Assembly: GCF_904846345.1 (NCBI RefSeq)
Contig: NZ_CAJHAJ010000003.1
Coordinates: 289,481 to 353,480, forward strand
DNA length: 64,000 bases
Reading direction: 5' to 3'
Source of the DNA: Psychrobacter maritimus
GTDB lineage: Bacteria > Pseudomonadota > Gammaproteobacteria > Pseudomonadales > Moraxellaceae
Position 1 is the stretch's first letter. The number at the start of each line of letters is the position of its first letter. The position numbers and the translations under genes are program-made. Below the pieces are notes generated by a model. That model had not been told where the DNA came from. It did no database searches and worked only from the letters and a program-made list of their open reading frames with translations. This document shows positions 18,168 through 25,519 of this stretch, in pieces.

Positions 18168-19448
18168 ATGAGCCAACCTCAAAAACTGATTGCTGGCGCT
18201 AATGCACCGCTGCCAACGGATAATATCAGCATTCGTATTTTAAGCCAAAGCGCCATTGATTGCGCCGCTTATCGCCTGACGACTGAAGGTAAAGTACGCG
18301 GCGATGGCGACATGATATTTTATGGGCAGACGCGTAGCGATGATGGCAGCGTCAGTTTCCGTGGTCATGATAGCGATGGATTTTTTGATATTAACTTACC
18401 TGCGCAGCCTGCGAGTATTGAAAAGATAGCCCTCGCGTTTTCTAGTGCGCAAACGCTTGCGCAAGTCGGTGATGTGGATATTCAGGTTTTACAAGGCAGC
18501 CAAGTGCTGATGACTTGTCAGTTAAGTGCTGCTGGACGTAATGAAAAAGCCATTATTTTAGCAGAGTGTTACCGCCGCCAAGGCAGTTGGAAATTCCGTT
18601 TTATCGCCCAAGGTTTTGAAGGTGGCTTAAAGCCGTTATCTGAACATTTCGGTGTTGAAATTGCCGATGAAGCCCCAGCTCAAAGCCAGTCACAAAATCA
18701 AGCGCAAAGCCAATCTCAATCTATCAATACGCAAAGACCTATTAACACGCAAAAAGCGGGTAGTGCGCCTCAAACAACGCCGCCGCCAATTCCTACAACT
18801 TCTCAAAATCCGTCAATTAACCTAAGTAAAATCACCTTAACTAAAAACCAATCTAGCATCAATCTAAAAAAACGCGATGATTTTGGTAAAATTTCTGTCA
18901 ATCTTAATTGGAATCAACGCCCAGATAGCAGCACACAAGCCCCTAAAAAAGGCTTGCTAGGCGACCTGTTTAAGCAGCATAAAGCCGCTGGTATTGACCT
19001 TGATGTTGGGGCGATGATTCATCTGAAAAATGGTGAAAAAACGCTGATTCAGGCCTTGGGCAATCGCTTTGGTAACTTACAATCAGCACCTTATGTATTG
19101 TTACGTGCCGATGATAGAACCGGACAAGTCAGCGGCGGTGAGTGGCTCGATATCAATGGACAACAGTGGTCGCAGATTGAGGAAGTGTTTATCTTTGCTT
19201 TCATTTATGAAGGCGCACCAAACTGGGCGCAAACCGATGGCGTCGTAACCATTCATGTACCCGACCAGCCACCGATTGAAACCCGTTTGACAGAAGGTGC
19301 GGGTAATTTACCAATGTGTGCGATTGCGCGTTTGGTCAATCAGCAAGGCAGTATCAATGTTGAGCGTATTAATGAGTACTTTAAAGGCCATCAAGAGATG
19401 GATAAAGCATTTAATTGGGGCTTTAGCTGGAAACGTGGTAGTAAGTAA
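18168..19448 (+). CDS. TerA-like protein with two TerD-type domains
   Basis: This 426-residue protein resembles TerA. An N-terminal TerD-type domain spans about 1-165 (GKVRGDGDMIFYGQ, RRQGSWKFRFIAQGFEGGL). A Gln/Ser/Pro-rich linker spans about 170-220. A C-terminal domain (about 255-426) has GIDLDVGAMIHL and ends in AFNWGFSWKRGSK. The [12 protein letters not shown] calcium signature of TerD is absent, as is usual for TerA. It is read away from the biosynthetic operon and shares the divergent control region. Of two adjacent ATGs, the second is six bases after AGGA and is preferred. Confidence 0.85.
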   Translation: MSQPQKLIAGANAPLPTDNISIRILSQSAIDCAAYRLTTEGKVRGDGDMIFYGQTRSDDGSVSFRGHDSDGFFDINLPAQPASIEKIALAFSSAQTLAQVGDVDIQVLQGSQVLMTCQLSAAGRNEKAIILAECYRRQGSWKFRFIAQGFEGGLKPLSEHFGVEIADEAPAQSQSQNQAQSQSQSINTQRPINTQKAGSAPQTTPPPIPTTSQNPSINLSKITLTKNQSSINLKKRDDFGKISVNLNWNQRPDSSTQAPKKGLLGDLFKQHKAAGIDLDVGAMIHLKNGEKTLIQALGNRFGNLQSAPYVLLRADDRTGQVSGGEWLDINGQQWSQIEEVFIFAFIYEGAPNWAQTDGVVTIHVPDQPPIETRLTEGAGNLPMCAIARLVNQQGSINVERINEYFKGHQEMDKAFNWGFSWKRGSK

Positions 19449-19477
19449 GCGCTTTAATAGTATTGTTTAATACAAAA

Positions 19478-19512
19478 AATCAGCCCGTCTATTATAAATA
19501 GACGGGCTGATT
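19478..19512 (-). terminator. terZ terminator
   Basis: A 15-bp perfect stem (19478-19492 and 19498-19512) is followed on the minus strand by a T-run. It lies between convergent terA-like and terZ genes. Confidence 0.88.
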
Positions 19513-19556
19513 GCTTATAGATTACTAAAACTCTTACTTCAGATTGCTTAACCTAT

Positions 19557-20165
19557 TTACGCATGCGGAGTGATAGCCGGCATCAAATCATGGAAAGTAC
19601 GACCAGAAGCAGTCTCGCCAATGGCATGCATTTTCCACTCATTATTATGGCGATAAACTTTTGCCATAATCATCGCCGTATGAGTACCTTGTGACGATAA
19701 GTTATAGCGCGCCACTTCAGTATTATTATTGGCATTAACGATACGGCAAAAGGCGTTTTCTACGGTTTCAAACGTCTGACCAGTAAAGCTATTTACCGTA
19801 AATACCAGTGATACTACGTTCGCTGGAACTTTTGATAAATCAACATTGATGACTTCGTCGTCGCCATCGCCATCACCAGTGCGGTTATCGCCGGTATGGA
19901 CGATACTACCATCTTTTGATTTTAGCTGACTGAACCAAATCGCATCGACGGCTTGTTTATTGGCATCAAACATAATGCATGAGGCATCTAAATCGATCGA
20001 GTCGCCACCGCTGCCGCCACCAAATAATTTGCCTAAAAAGCCGCCTTTTTTCTCTTGCGGTCCTTGAAAGACGTCCCAACCTAAACCCAATTTTACTTGA
20101 GTAAGCTCACCACCAGCTTCTTTGCTGAGGGAGATTTTTTGACCCTTTTGTAAACTAACTGCCAT
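19557..20165 (-). CDS. terZ: TerZ-like TerD-family calcium-binding protein
   Basis: This 202-residue protein matches TerZ along its length. It has the N-terminal VSLQKGQKISLSKEA, the TerZ-specific insert GGFLGKLFGGGSGGDSIDLD, the acidic calcium-site signature GDNRTGDGDGDDE, and FTVNSFTGQTFETVENAF. TerD-family proteins are cytoplasmic or membrane-associated and bind calcium. They support tellurite, phage and oxidative stress tolerance by an unresolved mechanism. AAGGAT precedes the start. It has its own terminator. Confidence 0.93.
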   Translation of the reverse strand: MAVSLQKGQKISLSKEAGGELTQVKLGLGWDVFQGPQEKKGGFLGKLFGGGSGGDSIDLDASCIMFDANKQAVDAIWFSQLKSKDGSIVHTGDNRTGDGDGDDEVINVDLSKVPANVVSLVFTVNSFTGQTFETVENAFCRIVNANNNTEVARYNLSSQGTHTAMIMAKVYRHNNEWKMHAIGETASGRTFHDLMPAITPHA

Positions 20166-20303
20166 GGTAAAATCCTTATAATAATTGTGAGTAGAATACT
20201 TAAGTTTTCAGTGCTGTTTTCGGTTATTGATTTCAGTATTAGCTTTCAGGTGTCAATTTCTGCGCTGCTTCTTAGCTATAATGTGAGCTGTAATTTTAGC
20301 TAT

Positions 20304-20341
20304 AAATTTAAATTATAAGATGAAACTTAAATTATAAGATG
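20304..20341. repeat. 19-bp tandem repeat overlapping a stop codon
   Basis: Two 19-bp units differing at one base (AAAYTTAAATTATAAGATG) lie end to end. The second covers the stop codon and last codons of the AIM24-family gene. Confidence 0.7.
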
Positions 20342-21084
20342 TTATCTAAAAACCCACCGCTGCCACCACGACCACCTGAGCTAGTACCTAAGATGCTTTG
20401 TAGCCAGCCTTGATAGCTGTCACGATTGCGCGAGCAGATGATAACTTTGCCCGTTCCTGAGAAGTTTAAAACCATTCCTTCGCCACTGGTGACGGAGTTA
20501 ATAATATTGCTCATGATGCCTTTTTTCTTGCTGGTTGATACCGAAAGCTTATAATCAAGGTTTGAATCCCAGCAGACCACATGGCCGTTATCAATAATAA
20601 CGTATTTATCAGGCGTCACATCAATCTCAAATAGCGAACCAAAACCTGACACCACTACCTGACCTTGACCTTGGGTTTGCATGACCATAAAGCCGCCCGT
20701 ATCACCAAATACCGCGCCGCCAAGGTTGCGCTGGATATTGGCTCTGATATCGACGCCGGTTTGTGCAGCAACGAACGCGCCATCGCTCAAGGTATATTGC
20801 TGAGCGCCGCAATCGATGATTTGCATATCACCATCTAGTGTAGGGGCTAGCAAACAATCACCTTCGCCATTGACGGCCTCAATTTGCTGTTGAAAAAGTG
20901 ACTCGTCGTTAGCAAAGCGGCGCATCAGTGATTGCATGAGTCCACCCTGTAGCTTACCTTTCAGCTCAAGGTTCGACTCCATCATCACCATGGCATTGGC
21001 TTCACAATAAATTGAATCGCCTTTTTTTAAGTTACAATGCAAAAAAGGTTCAATAGTGCCGATTAAGCTAAACGTTGCGGCCAT
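20332..21084 (-). CDS. AIM24/TIGR00266 family protein
   Basis: This 250-residue beta-rich protein belongs to the AIM24 (TIGR00266) family. The family hallmarks seen are GDSIYCEANAMVMMESNLEL, repeated glycine-rich strands, and a C-terminal glycine-rich tail SGGRGGSGGF. It has no membrane segment and its biochemical function is not known. Genes of this family are frequent neighbours of ter genes. The ATG at 21084 is 10 bases after AAGGAT; an in-frame TTG three codons upstream is too close to that site. Confidence 0.85.
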   Translation of the reverse strand: MAATFSLIGTIEPFLHCNLKKGDSIYCEANAMVMMESNLELKGKLQGGLMQSLMRRFANDESLFQQQIEAVNGEGDCLLAPTLDGDMQIIDCGAQQYTLSDGAFVAAQTGVDIRANIQRNLGGAVFGDTGGFMVMQTQGQGQVVVSGFGSLFEIDVTPDKYVIIDNGHVVCWDSNLDYKLSVSTSKKKGIMSNIINSVTSGEGMVLNFSGTGKVIICSRNRDSYQGWLQSILGTSSGGRGGSGGFLDNIL

Positions 21085-21173
21085 GGGGTGCAAATCCTTA
21101 TTCTGAAATTTTTAAATGCTTCGTTTTCTATAAAAATCATCGTTGTTAATTTAAGCCTGCCAATTACATTTAA

Positions 21174-21246
21174 AGCCATCAAATGCTTTAAACAGGCACA
21201 CTTGATGGCTTATTAACTATCGCAATCAAATAATCGATTGCGATAG
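21174..21246. repeat. Two inverted repeats between terE and the AIM24-family gene
   Basis: AGCCATCAA 21174-21182 pairs with TTGATGGCT 21202-21210. The 11-bp arms CTATCGCAATC 21217-21227 and GATTGCGATAG 21236-21246 form a second, stronger hairpin. Neither has a T-run on the minus strand, so they are not canonical terminators. Confidence 0.6.
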
Positions 21247-21301
21247 GGGGCTTAATAGAGGTCTTACAGTTATCGTATAAAACGATGACGTTATTTTAAC
21301 G

Positions 21302-21877
21302 TTAAACGTTGACGCCGTAAGAGGCTGCTAATGGTCCAAGACCACCGCTAAAGCCTTGACCGACCGCGCGGAATTTCCAGTCACCGCTATGGCGATATAA
21401 TTCACCAAAAATCATCGCTGTTTCAGTGCTACCATCTTCTGATAGGTCATAACGAGCGATTTCAGCTTCGCCATTGTCATTGACCACACGGATGTAAGCA
21501 TCACCAACTTGACCGAAGTTTTGGTTACGAGCTGTGCCTTCATAAATGATGGCGCAGATAGCGACTTTGCTGACGTCAGCTGGGATACTAGCTAGGTTGA
21601 TTTTGATTTTCTCATCATCGCCGTCGCCTTCACCAGTACGGTTATCGCCGGTGTGCTCAACCGCGCCGTTGTCTGACTTTAAGTTATTAAAGAAGATGAA
21701 GTCTTGGTCGTTACGGACTTTGCCAGCTTCGTTGACCAAAAAGCCAATCGCATCTAAGTCAAATTCTTGACCGTCAGTGGCGCGTGGATCCCAGCCAAGA
21801 CCGACCGTAATATTGGTTAAACCGGGCGCTTCTTTTGATAAGTTTACGTTGCCGCCTTTTGTTAAGCTAATAGCCAT
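21302..21877 (-). CDS. terE: TerE-like TerD-family calcium-binding protein
   Basis: This 191-residue single-domain TerD-family protein has the full signature [28 protein letters not shown] and the terminal [17 protein letters not shown]. The ending ([11 protein letters not shown]) is closer to TerE than to TerD, so the terE name is a best fit, not a proof. In DLDA-IGF the second domain residue differs from the usual DLDASVF. AAAGGATA precedes the start. It is transcribed apart from terZ and terD. Confidence 0.88.
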   Translation of the reverse strand: MAISLTKGGNVNLSKEAPGLTNITVGLGWDPRATDGQEFDLDAIGFLVNEAGKVRNDQDFIFFNNLKSDNGAVEHTGDNRTGEGDGDDEKIKINLASIPADVSKVAICAIIYEGTARNQNFGQVGDAYIRVVNDNGEAEIARYDLSEDGSTETAMIFGELYRHSGDWKFRAVGQGFSGGLGPLAASYGVNV

Positions 21878-21968
21878 ATAAATATCCTTTGGATTAATAA
21901 TTAAGTGGATTTGGTTTTATAAAACAAACTAAAAATAGTGCAGTGATTACTCTCTTAGATAAAGTAAC

Positions 21969-21996
21969 TATCTTAGCGAAAGTATCTTAGCGAAAG
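21969..21996. repeat. 14-bp tandem repeat upstream of terE
   Basis: Two exact copies of TATCTTAGCGAAAG lie side by side, flanked by degenerate copies at 21951 and 21997. The array is about 90 bases upstream of the terE start, in the control region shared with the queuosine-precursor transporter. Confidence 0.7.
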
Positions 21997-22165
21997 TATC
22001 TGAACGCAAAAGGTCAATAAATCGACCTGTACGCCACGTCCTGCATATCATTACGTTTTACTATACTAAGCGTTTGCTGACTAAGCAAGGCGTATTTTGT
22101 GTGACTATATGACATTTATATATTTGTTTAGAAAAAAAGGGTTTTATGGCGATATCAGACCTATT

Positions 22166-22195
22166 TTGGCTATTTATCTTAATATGATTTATAAT
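22166..22195 (+). promoter_or_regulatory. Promoter of the queuosine-precursor transporter
   Basis: TTGGCT and TATAAT are separated by 18 bases. Transcription would start at about 22202, exactly at the riboswitch. Confidence 0.65.
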
Positions 22196-22201
22196 AGCGC
22201 G

Positions 22202-22237
22202 CTCAGGTTCCCTCTACCCTGACTTAAAAAAAGGACT
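22202..22237 (+). promoter_or_regulatory. preQ1-I riboswitch
   Basis: The stem TCAGG 22203-22207 / CCTGA 22218-22222 encloses a loop starting TTC and ending ACCC. It is followed by an A-rich tail ending AAGGA. This fits the class I pattern GGUUC...ACCC...AAAAAA..GGA. The terminal GGA can pair with UCC in the loop as the pseudoknot. It is also the ribosome site of the transporter gene, which predicts translational repression when preQ1 binds. Confidence 0.85.
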
Positions 22238-22242
22238 CTTCT

Positions 22243-22908
22243 ATGAGCAGTAGTACCCTTTCAACCACCCCGATTCAATCTATTCGCTATAGCCGTGCTT
22301 TATTTTGGCTTGTCAGTCTGCATATATTTATTATTGCTATCAGTAATTACTTGGTGCAAATACCTGTCGGACTATTTGGTTTTATTACCACATGGGGCGC
22401 CGTCACCTTTCCCTTTATCTTTCTGATTACGGATTTGACCGTACGCATATTTGGTCAAAATCTCGCTAGACGCATTATCTTCTTTGCTATGCTGCCAGCG
22501 CTGGTGATTTCTTATTATTTCTCAGTAGTGTTTTCAAATGGTCAGTTTGTTGGTCATGAGCATCTGCTAGATTTTAACCTGTTTGTCTTTCGCATTGTGG
22601 TGGCAAGCTTTAGCGCTTATGTCGTCGGACAGCTGTTAGATATCCAAGTATTTAATAAATTACGCCAGCTTAAAATATGGTGGATTGCGCCCTTAGTATC
22701 GACGTTTATTGGTAATCTTGTCGATAGCTTTTGCTTTTTTGCCATCGCCTTTTATAAAAGCCCAGACCCTTTTATGGCAACGCACTGGGTTGAGATTGGC
22801 GCGATGGATTACTTGTTTAAAATAGTAATGGGCGTGCTTATTTTCTTACCTTTATATGGTGTGATATTGGCAAAGTTGCAGAAAGTGCTTGCAGGGAAGG
22901 AAAAGTAA
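22243..22908 (+). CDS. Queuosine precursor transporter (YhhQ family)
   Basis: This 221-residue inner-membrane protein has about six membrane helices of the vut_1/YhhQ family, which imports the queuosine precursors preQ0 and preQ1. Family stretches seen are FPFIFLITDLTVRIFG near residues 50-65, the glycine-bounded helix VVGQLLDIQVF and LVSTFIGNLVDSFCFF. The riboswitch before the gene independently supports this role. It lies within the Ter locus but reads opposite to its neighbours. Confidence 0.93.
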   Translation: MSSSTLSTTPIQSIRYSRALFWLVSLHIFIIAISNYLVQIPVGLFGFITTWGAVTFPFIFLITDLTVRIFGQNLARRIIFFAMLPALVISYYFSVVFSNGQFVGHEHLLDFNLFVFRIVVASFSAYVVGQLLDIQVFNKLRQLKIWWIAPLVSTFIGNLVDSFCFFAIAFYKSPDPFMATHWVEIGAMDYLFKIVMGVLIFLPLYGVILAKLQKVLAGKEK

Positions 22909-23010
22909 ACAGCGCGGTTGAGCGCACTGCTGATGATAGAGATTAAAGGTGTGCGCCATGCATCAAGCGTGTAGACAGACTCAAATTTAATGCCAAAGAT
23001 TTAGCTAACT

Positions 23011-23060
23011 ATTCAGAAACACCTGCGCATTCAGAAACATCTAAGCATTCAAAAATATAG
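23011..23060. repeat. 18-bp tandem repeat downstream of the queuosine-precursor transporter
   Basis: Two 18-bp units beginning ATTCAGAAACA and a partial third lie between the transporter stop codon and the terminator of the TerC-family gene. Confidence 0.6.
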
Positions 23061-23075
23061 TATGTAAATACAGAT

Positions 23076-23112
23076 AAAAAAACAGGTTATACCAATTACT
23101 TGATATAACCTG
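23076..23112 (-). terminator. Terminator of the TerC-family gene
   Basis: CAGGTTATA 23083-23091 pairs with TATAACCTG 23104-23112. The minus strand continues with seven T. Confidence 0.8.
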
Positions 23113-23182
23113 TCATTACTACGATTTTCTGTCAAAGCGCTTTTTGCTTAATGTGAAGTTAGCGTTGAAACTAAAATTCAAA

Positions 23183-24247
23183 CTAAGTAATCGACTTTGC
23201 TTCTCGCTTACGATAATTGAGTGAAGCGACAAACGCCCAACCAATAAAGGTAATACCGATAAGGCCAGTGATAAGCTCTGGCACATGGAATTTCACCGAT
23301 AACAACATGATGATGGCTAAAGCGCCAATGGCATAATGCGCGCCATGTTCAAGGTAAACAAACTCATCAAGCGTGCCTTTATCAACTAAGAAGATAGTCA
23401 TCGAACGCACAAACATCGCACCGATTGCAAGACCAAGCATAATCACGATAACGTCATTGGTAATCGCAAATGCGCCAATCACGCCATCGAAACTGAATGA
23501 AGCATCAAGGACTTCTAAGTATAAGAAACCGATAATACCGCCTTTCATAATGGCGCTAGTTGCAGCACCAGTACTATTACCTTGAGCGTCTAGTTCTTCT
23601 TCAAGATCACCTTCAAGCATACCCGAGACCACTTGTACGCCAAGGTATACCAAGATACCCCATATGCCTGCAATCAATACCGCTGCTGACTGCTCAGGGT
23701 TAGCAAATGATACCGCAATCATCAACACGATAAGCGCCACAAACACGCTCATGGCATCGACTTTACCCAGTTTTGCCAAGCGGCTCTCGAGCCAATCAAA
23801 CCAGTGCACTTCTTTATCATCAAAGATAAAGTTCAAGAAAACCAATAGTAAGAAGATACCACCAAAGGCTGAGATTTCAGCATGGTGTGCCATTAGTCTT
23901 GCCGAGTATTCTTTAGGATCGTTCAATGCCAAATCTATAACTTGCATCATACCAAGATTAGCGGTAACCGCGACGATGACAATAGGGAATACCAAACGCA
24001 TACCGAAGACGGCGATTAAAATACCGACGGTTAAGAAAATCTTTTTCCAAAATTCGTCCCAGCCTTTAAGGACTGAGGCGTTGACCACCGCATTATCAAA
24101 TGATAATGAAATCTCCATGACGGCCAAAATAGCGGTAATAGATAAGGTGGTTATCATACCGCCTATACCGCCGTGTGAATATCCCCACCATGCCGCTACC
24201 GCTAGGGCAATAATAGTGAAGATAAAGTCTAAATAAAAATGTCTCAT
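23183..24247 (-). CDS. TerC superfamily membrane protein (DUF475)
   Basis: This 354-residue protein with about nine membrane helices belongs to the DUF475 branch of the TerC superfamily. Membrane-embedded acidic motifs are visible in MEISLSFDNAVVNASVL and LEVLDASFSFDGVIGAFAIT. TerC-type proteins are thought to sense or move metal ions and to work with TerD-type proteins at the membrane. A DxxFSxDxV-type site is conserved here. It has a promoter with a perfect palindrome over the -10 box, and terminators on both sides. Confidence 0.9.
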   Translation of the reverse strand: MRHFYLDFIFTIIALAVAAWWGYSHGGIGGMITTLSITAILAVMEISLSFDNAVVNASVLKGWDEFWKKIFLTVGILIAVFGMRLVFPIVIVAVTANLGMMQVIDLALNDPKEYSARLMAHHAEISAFGGIFLLLVFLNFIFDDKEVHWFDWLESRLAKLGKVDAMSVFVALIVLMIAVSFANPEQSAAVLIAGIWGILVYLGVQVVSGMLEGDLEEELDAQGNSTGAATSAIMKGGIIGFLYLEVLDASFSFDGVIGAFAITNDVIVIMLGLAIGAMFVRSMTIFLVDKGTLDEFVYLEHGAHYAIGALAIIMLLSVKFHVPELITGLIGITFIGWAFVASLNYRKREAKSIT

Positions 24248-24282
24248 GACACATCCTGTCTGGTTGCATAAAGCTAAGGTCG

Positions 24283-24295
24283 GTCTATTATAGAC
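24283..24295 (-). promoter_or_regulatory. -10 box and possible operator of the TerC-family gene
   Basis: The minus strand -10 TATAAT (24287-24292) lies inside the perfect palindrome GTCTATTATAGAC. The leader would be about 35 bases. The -35 region is weak. Confidence 0.5.
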
Positions 24296-24303
24296 ACAAA
24301 CCG

Positions 24304-24336
24304 CAAAAAAAGCGGTTATTGCTAACCACTTTTTTG
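24304..24336. terminator. Bidirectional terminator upstream of the TerC-family gene
   Basis: An 11-bp stem (24308-24318 and 24323-24333, one imperfect pair) has a TTGC loop and A/T runs on both sides. It isolates the TerC-family promoter from terD transcription. Confidence 0.8.
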
Positions 24337-24468
24337 CATAATTTTAAACGAAACATAAAGCATTACCAGTCTTTTAGCTATGAATAATTGTGACTATTTT
24401 GCAACCATATTTTACCGTCAAAATAGCGGCTTATAATTACTGTTGAAGTACCTGTTTACAGCACCTTT

Positions 24469-24483
24469 AAACAGTGACTGTTT
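24469..24483. repeat. Perfect palindrome between terD and the TerC-family gene
   Basis: AAACAGTGACTGTTT has 7-base arms and a single central base. The 388-base gap also holds a bulged AGTGAT/ATCACT hairpin near 24500-24535. No gene is seen in it. Confidence 0.55.
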
Positions 24484-24559
24484 ATAGTGGTTTCAAATAG
24501 TGATGTTAAATATTGATTTTCAATAATCACTTTAAAATAGCCACTTTAAATAAATAGCT

Positions 24560-24578
24560 AAGACCTGCTTTAGGTCTT
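24560..24578 (-). terminator. Possible terD terminator
   Basis: AAGACCT and AGGTCTT form a 7-bp stem 58 bases after the terD stop. The following T-rich stretch is broken, so this is uncertain. Confidence 0.4.
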
Positions 24579-24635
24579 GGACGTGATCATTCTATAAAAG
24601 TCGATTTACGGTAAGGATGCAATATCAAGACCGTG

Positions 24636-25211
24636 TTAGATATCGACGCCATACTGCTGACACATGGCTTGCAAGCCACCTGAATAGCCTTGACCAACGG
24701 CGCGGAATTTCCACTCACCGTTATGACGATAGACTTCGCCAAATACCATCGCGGTTTCAACAGAGTAATCTTCTGCTAAATCAAAACGTACCACTTCCGT
24801 GCCAGTTTCTTCGTTCACAACACGGATAAAGGCGTTGGCCACTTGACCAAAGTTTTGGCTACGAGCGGCTGCATCATGAATAGTGACGGTGACGACGATT
24901 TTATCGACATCAGCAGGAACTTGGGTCAGGTTTACTTTAACGACTTCATCATCGCCGTCGCCTTCGCCAGTACGGTTGTCGCCGGTATGCTCAACCGCGC
25001 CATTGTCAGATTTTAGCTGGTTGTAAAAGATAAAGTCATGATCGCCGCGTACTTTACCCGCCGTGCTGAGTAAAAACACACTGGCATCCAAATCGAACTC
25101 AGCGCCAGAAGTCGCGCGCTCATCCCAACCAAGACCGATAAGCAGCTTGGTTAAGTTTGGGTCGGTTTTGGTTAGCGATAAGTTACCGCCTTTATTAAGG
25201 GATAATGCCAT
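24636..25211 (-). CDS. terD: TerD calcium-binding stress protein
   Basis: This 191-residue single-domain protein is the closest match in the locus to TerD. It shows [37 protein letters not shown], the calcium signature [13 protein letters not shown] and a Cys near the C-terminus (MCQQYGVDI) as in TerD. It acts in tellurite and stress tolerance with TerC-type proteins. AAGGA precedes the start. It is separated from the TerC-family gene by terminator-like hairpins, so it is probably a single-gene transcript. Confidence 0.92.
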   Translation of the reverse strand: MALSLNKGGNLSLTKTDPNLTKLLIGLGWDERATSGAEFDLDASVFLLSTAGKVRGDHDFIFYNQLKSDNGAVEHTGDNRTGEGDGDDEVVKVNLTQVPADVDKIVVTVTIHDAAARSQNFGQVANAFIRVVNEETGTEVVRFDLAEDYSVETAMVFGEVYRHNGEWKFRAVGQGYSGGLQAMCQQYGVDI

Positions 25212-25326
25212 GGAATTGTCCTTGTTATTAGAGTAGGGAAGGTTTAACTATTACAGCGTTAGGAATGAATGCTATAAAAGCCAAAGTCTATAAATATAAG
25301 CGATAGCGGGATTAAACTGTACATAA

Positions 25327-25370
25327 AACTATCGTTTAACGGTTGTCTAACTATTGCTTAACTATTACTT
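25327..25370. repeat. 11-bp tandem repeat upstream of terD
   Basis: Four 11-bp units follow AACTATTRCTT with drift. A second pair of exact 12-bp units, GTTATGTGTACG, lies at 25427-25450. No gene is seen in this 308-base gap. Confidence 0.65.
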
Positions 25371-25392
25371 AGTGACGCTCTATCATAACAAC

Positions 25393-25426
25393 AAAAAATG
25401 ACCCAATCAAAGCCGATTGGGTCATT
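25393..25426 (-). terminator. rlmKL terminator
   Basis: A 12-bp perfect stem with a six-base loop is followed on the minus strand by six T. Confidence 0.88.
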
Positions 25427-25519
25427 GTTATGTGTACGGTTATGTGTACGATAAGACTGACGATAAAGGACAGCGTTTACATGCAGTGCTTAACCTTTAC
25501 CGGCATCTAGAAACCTAAA

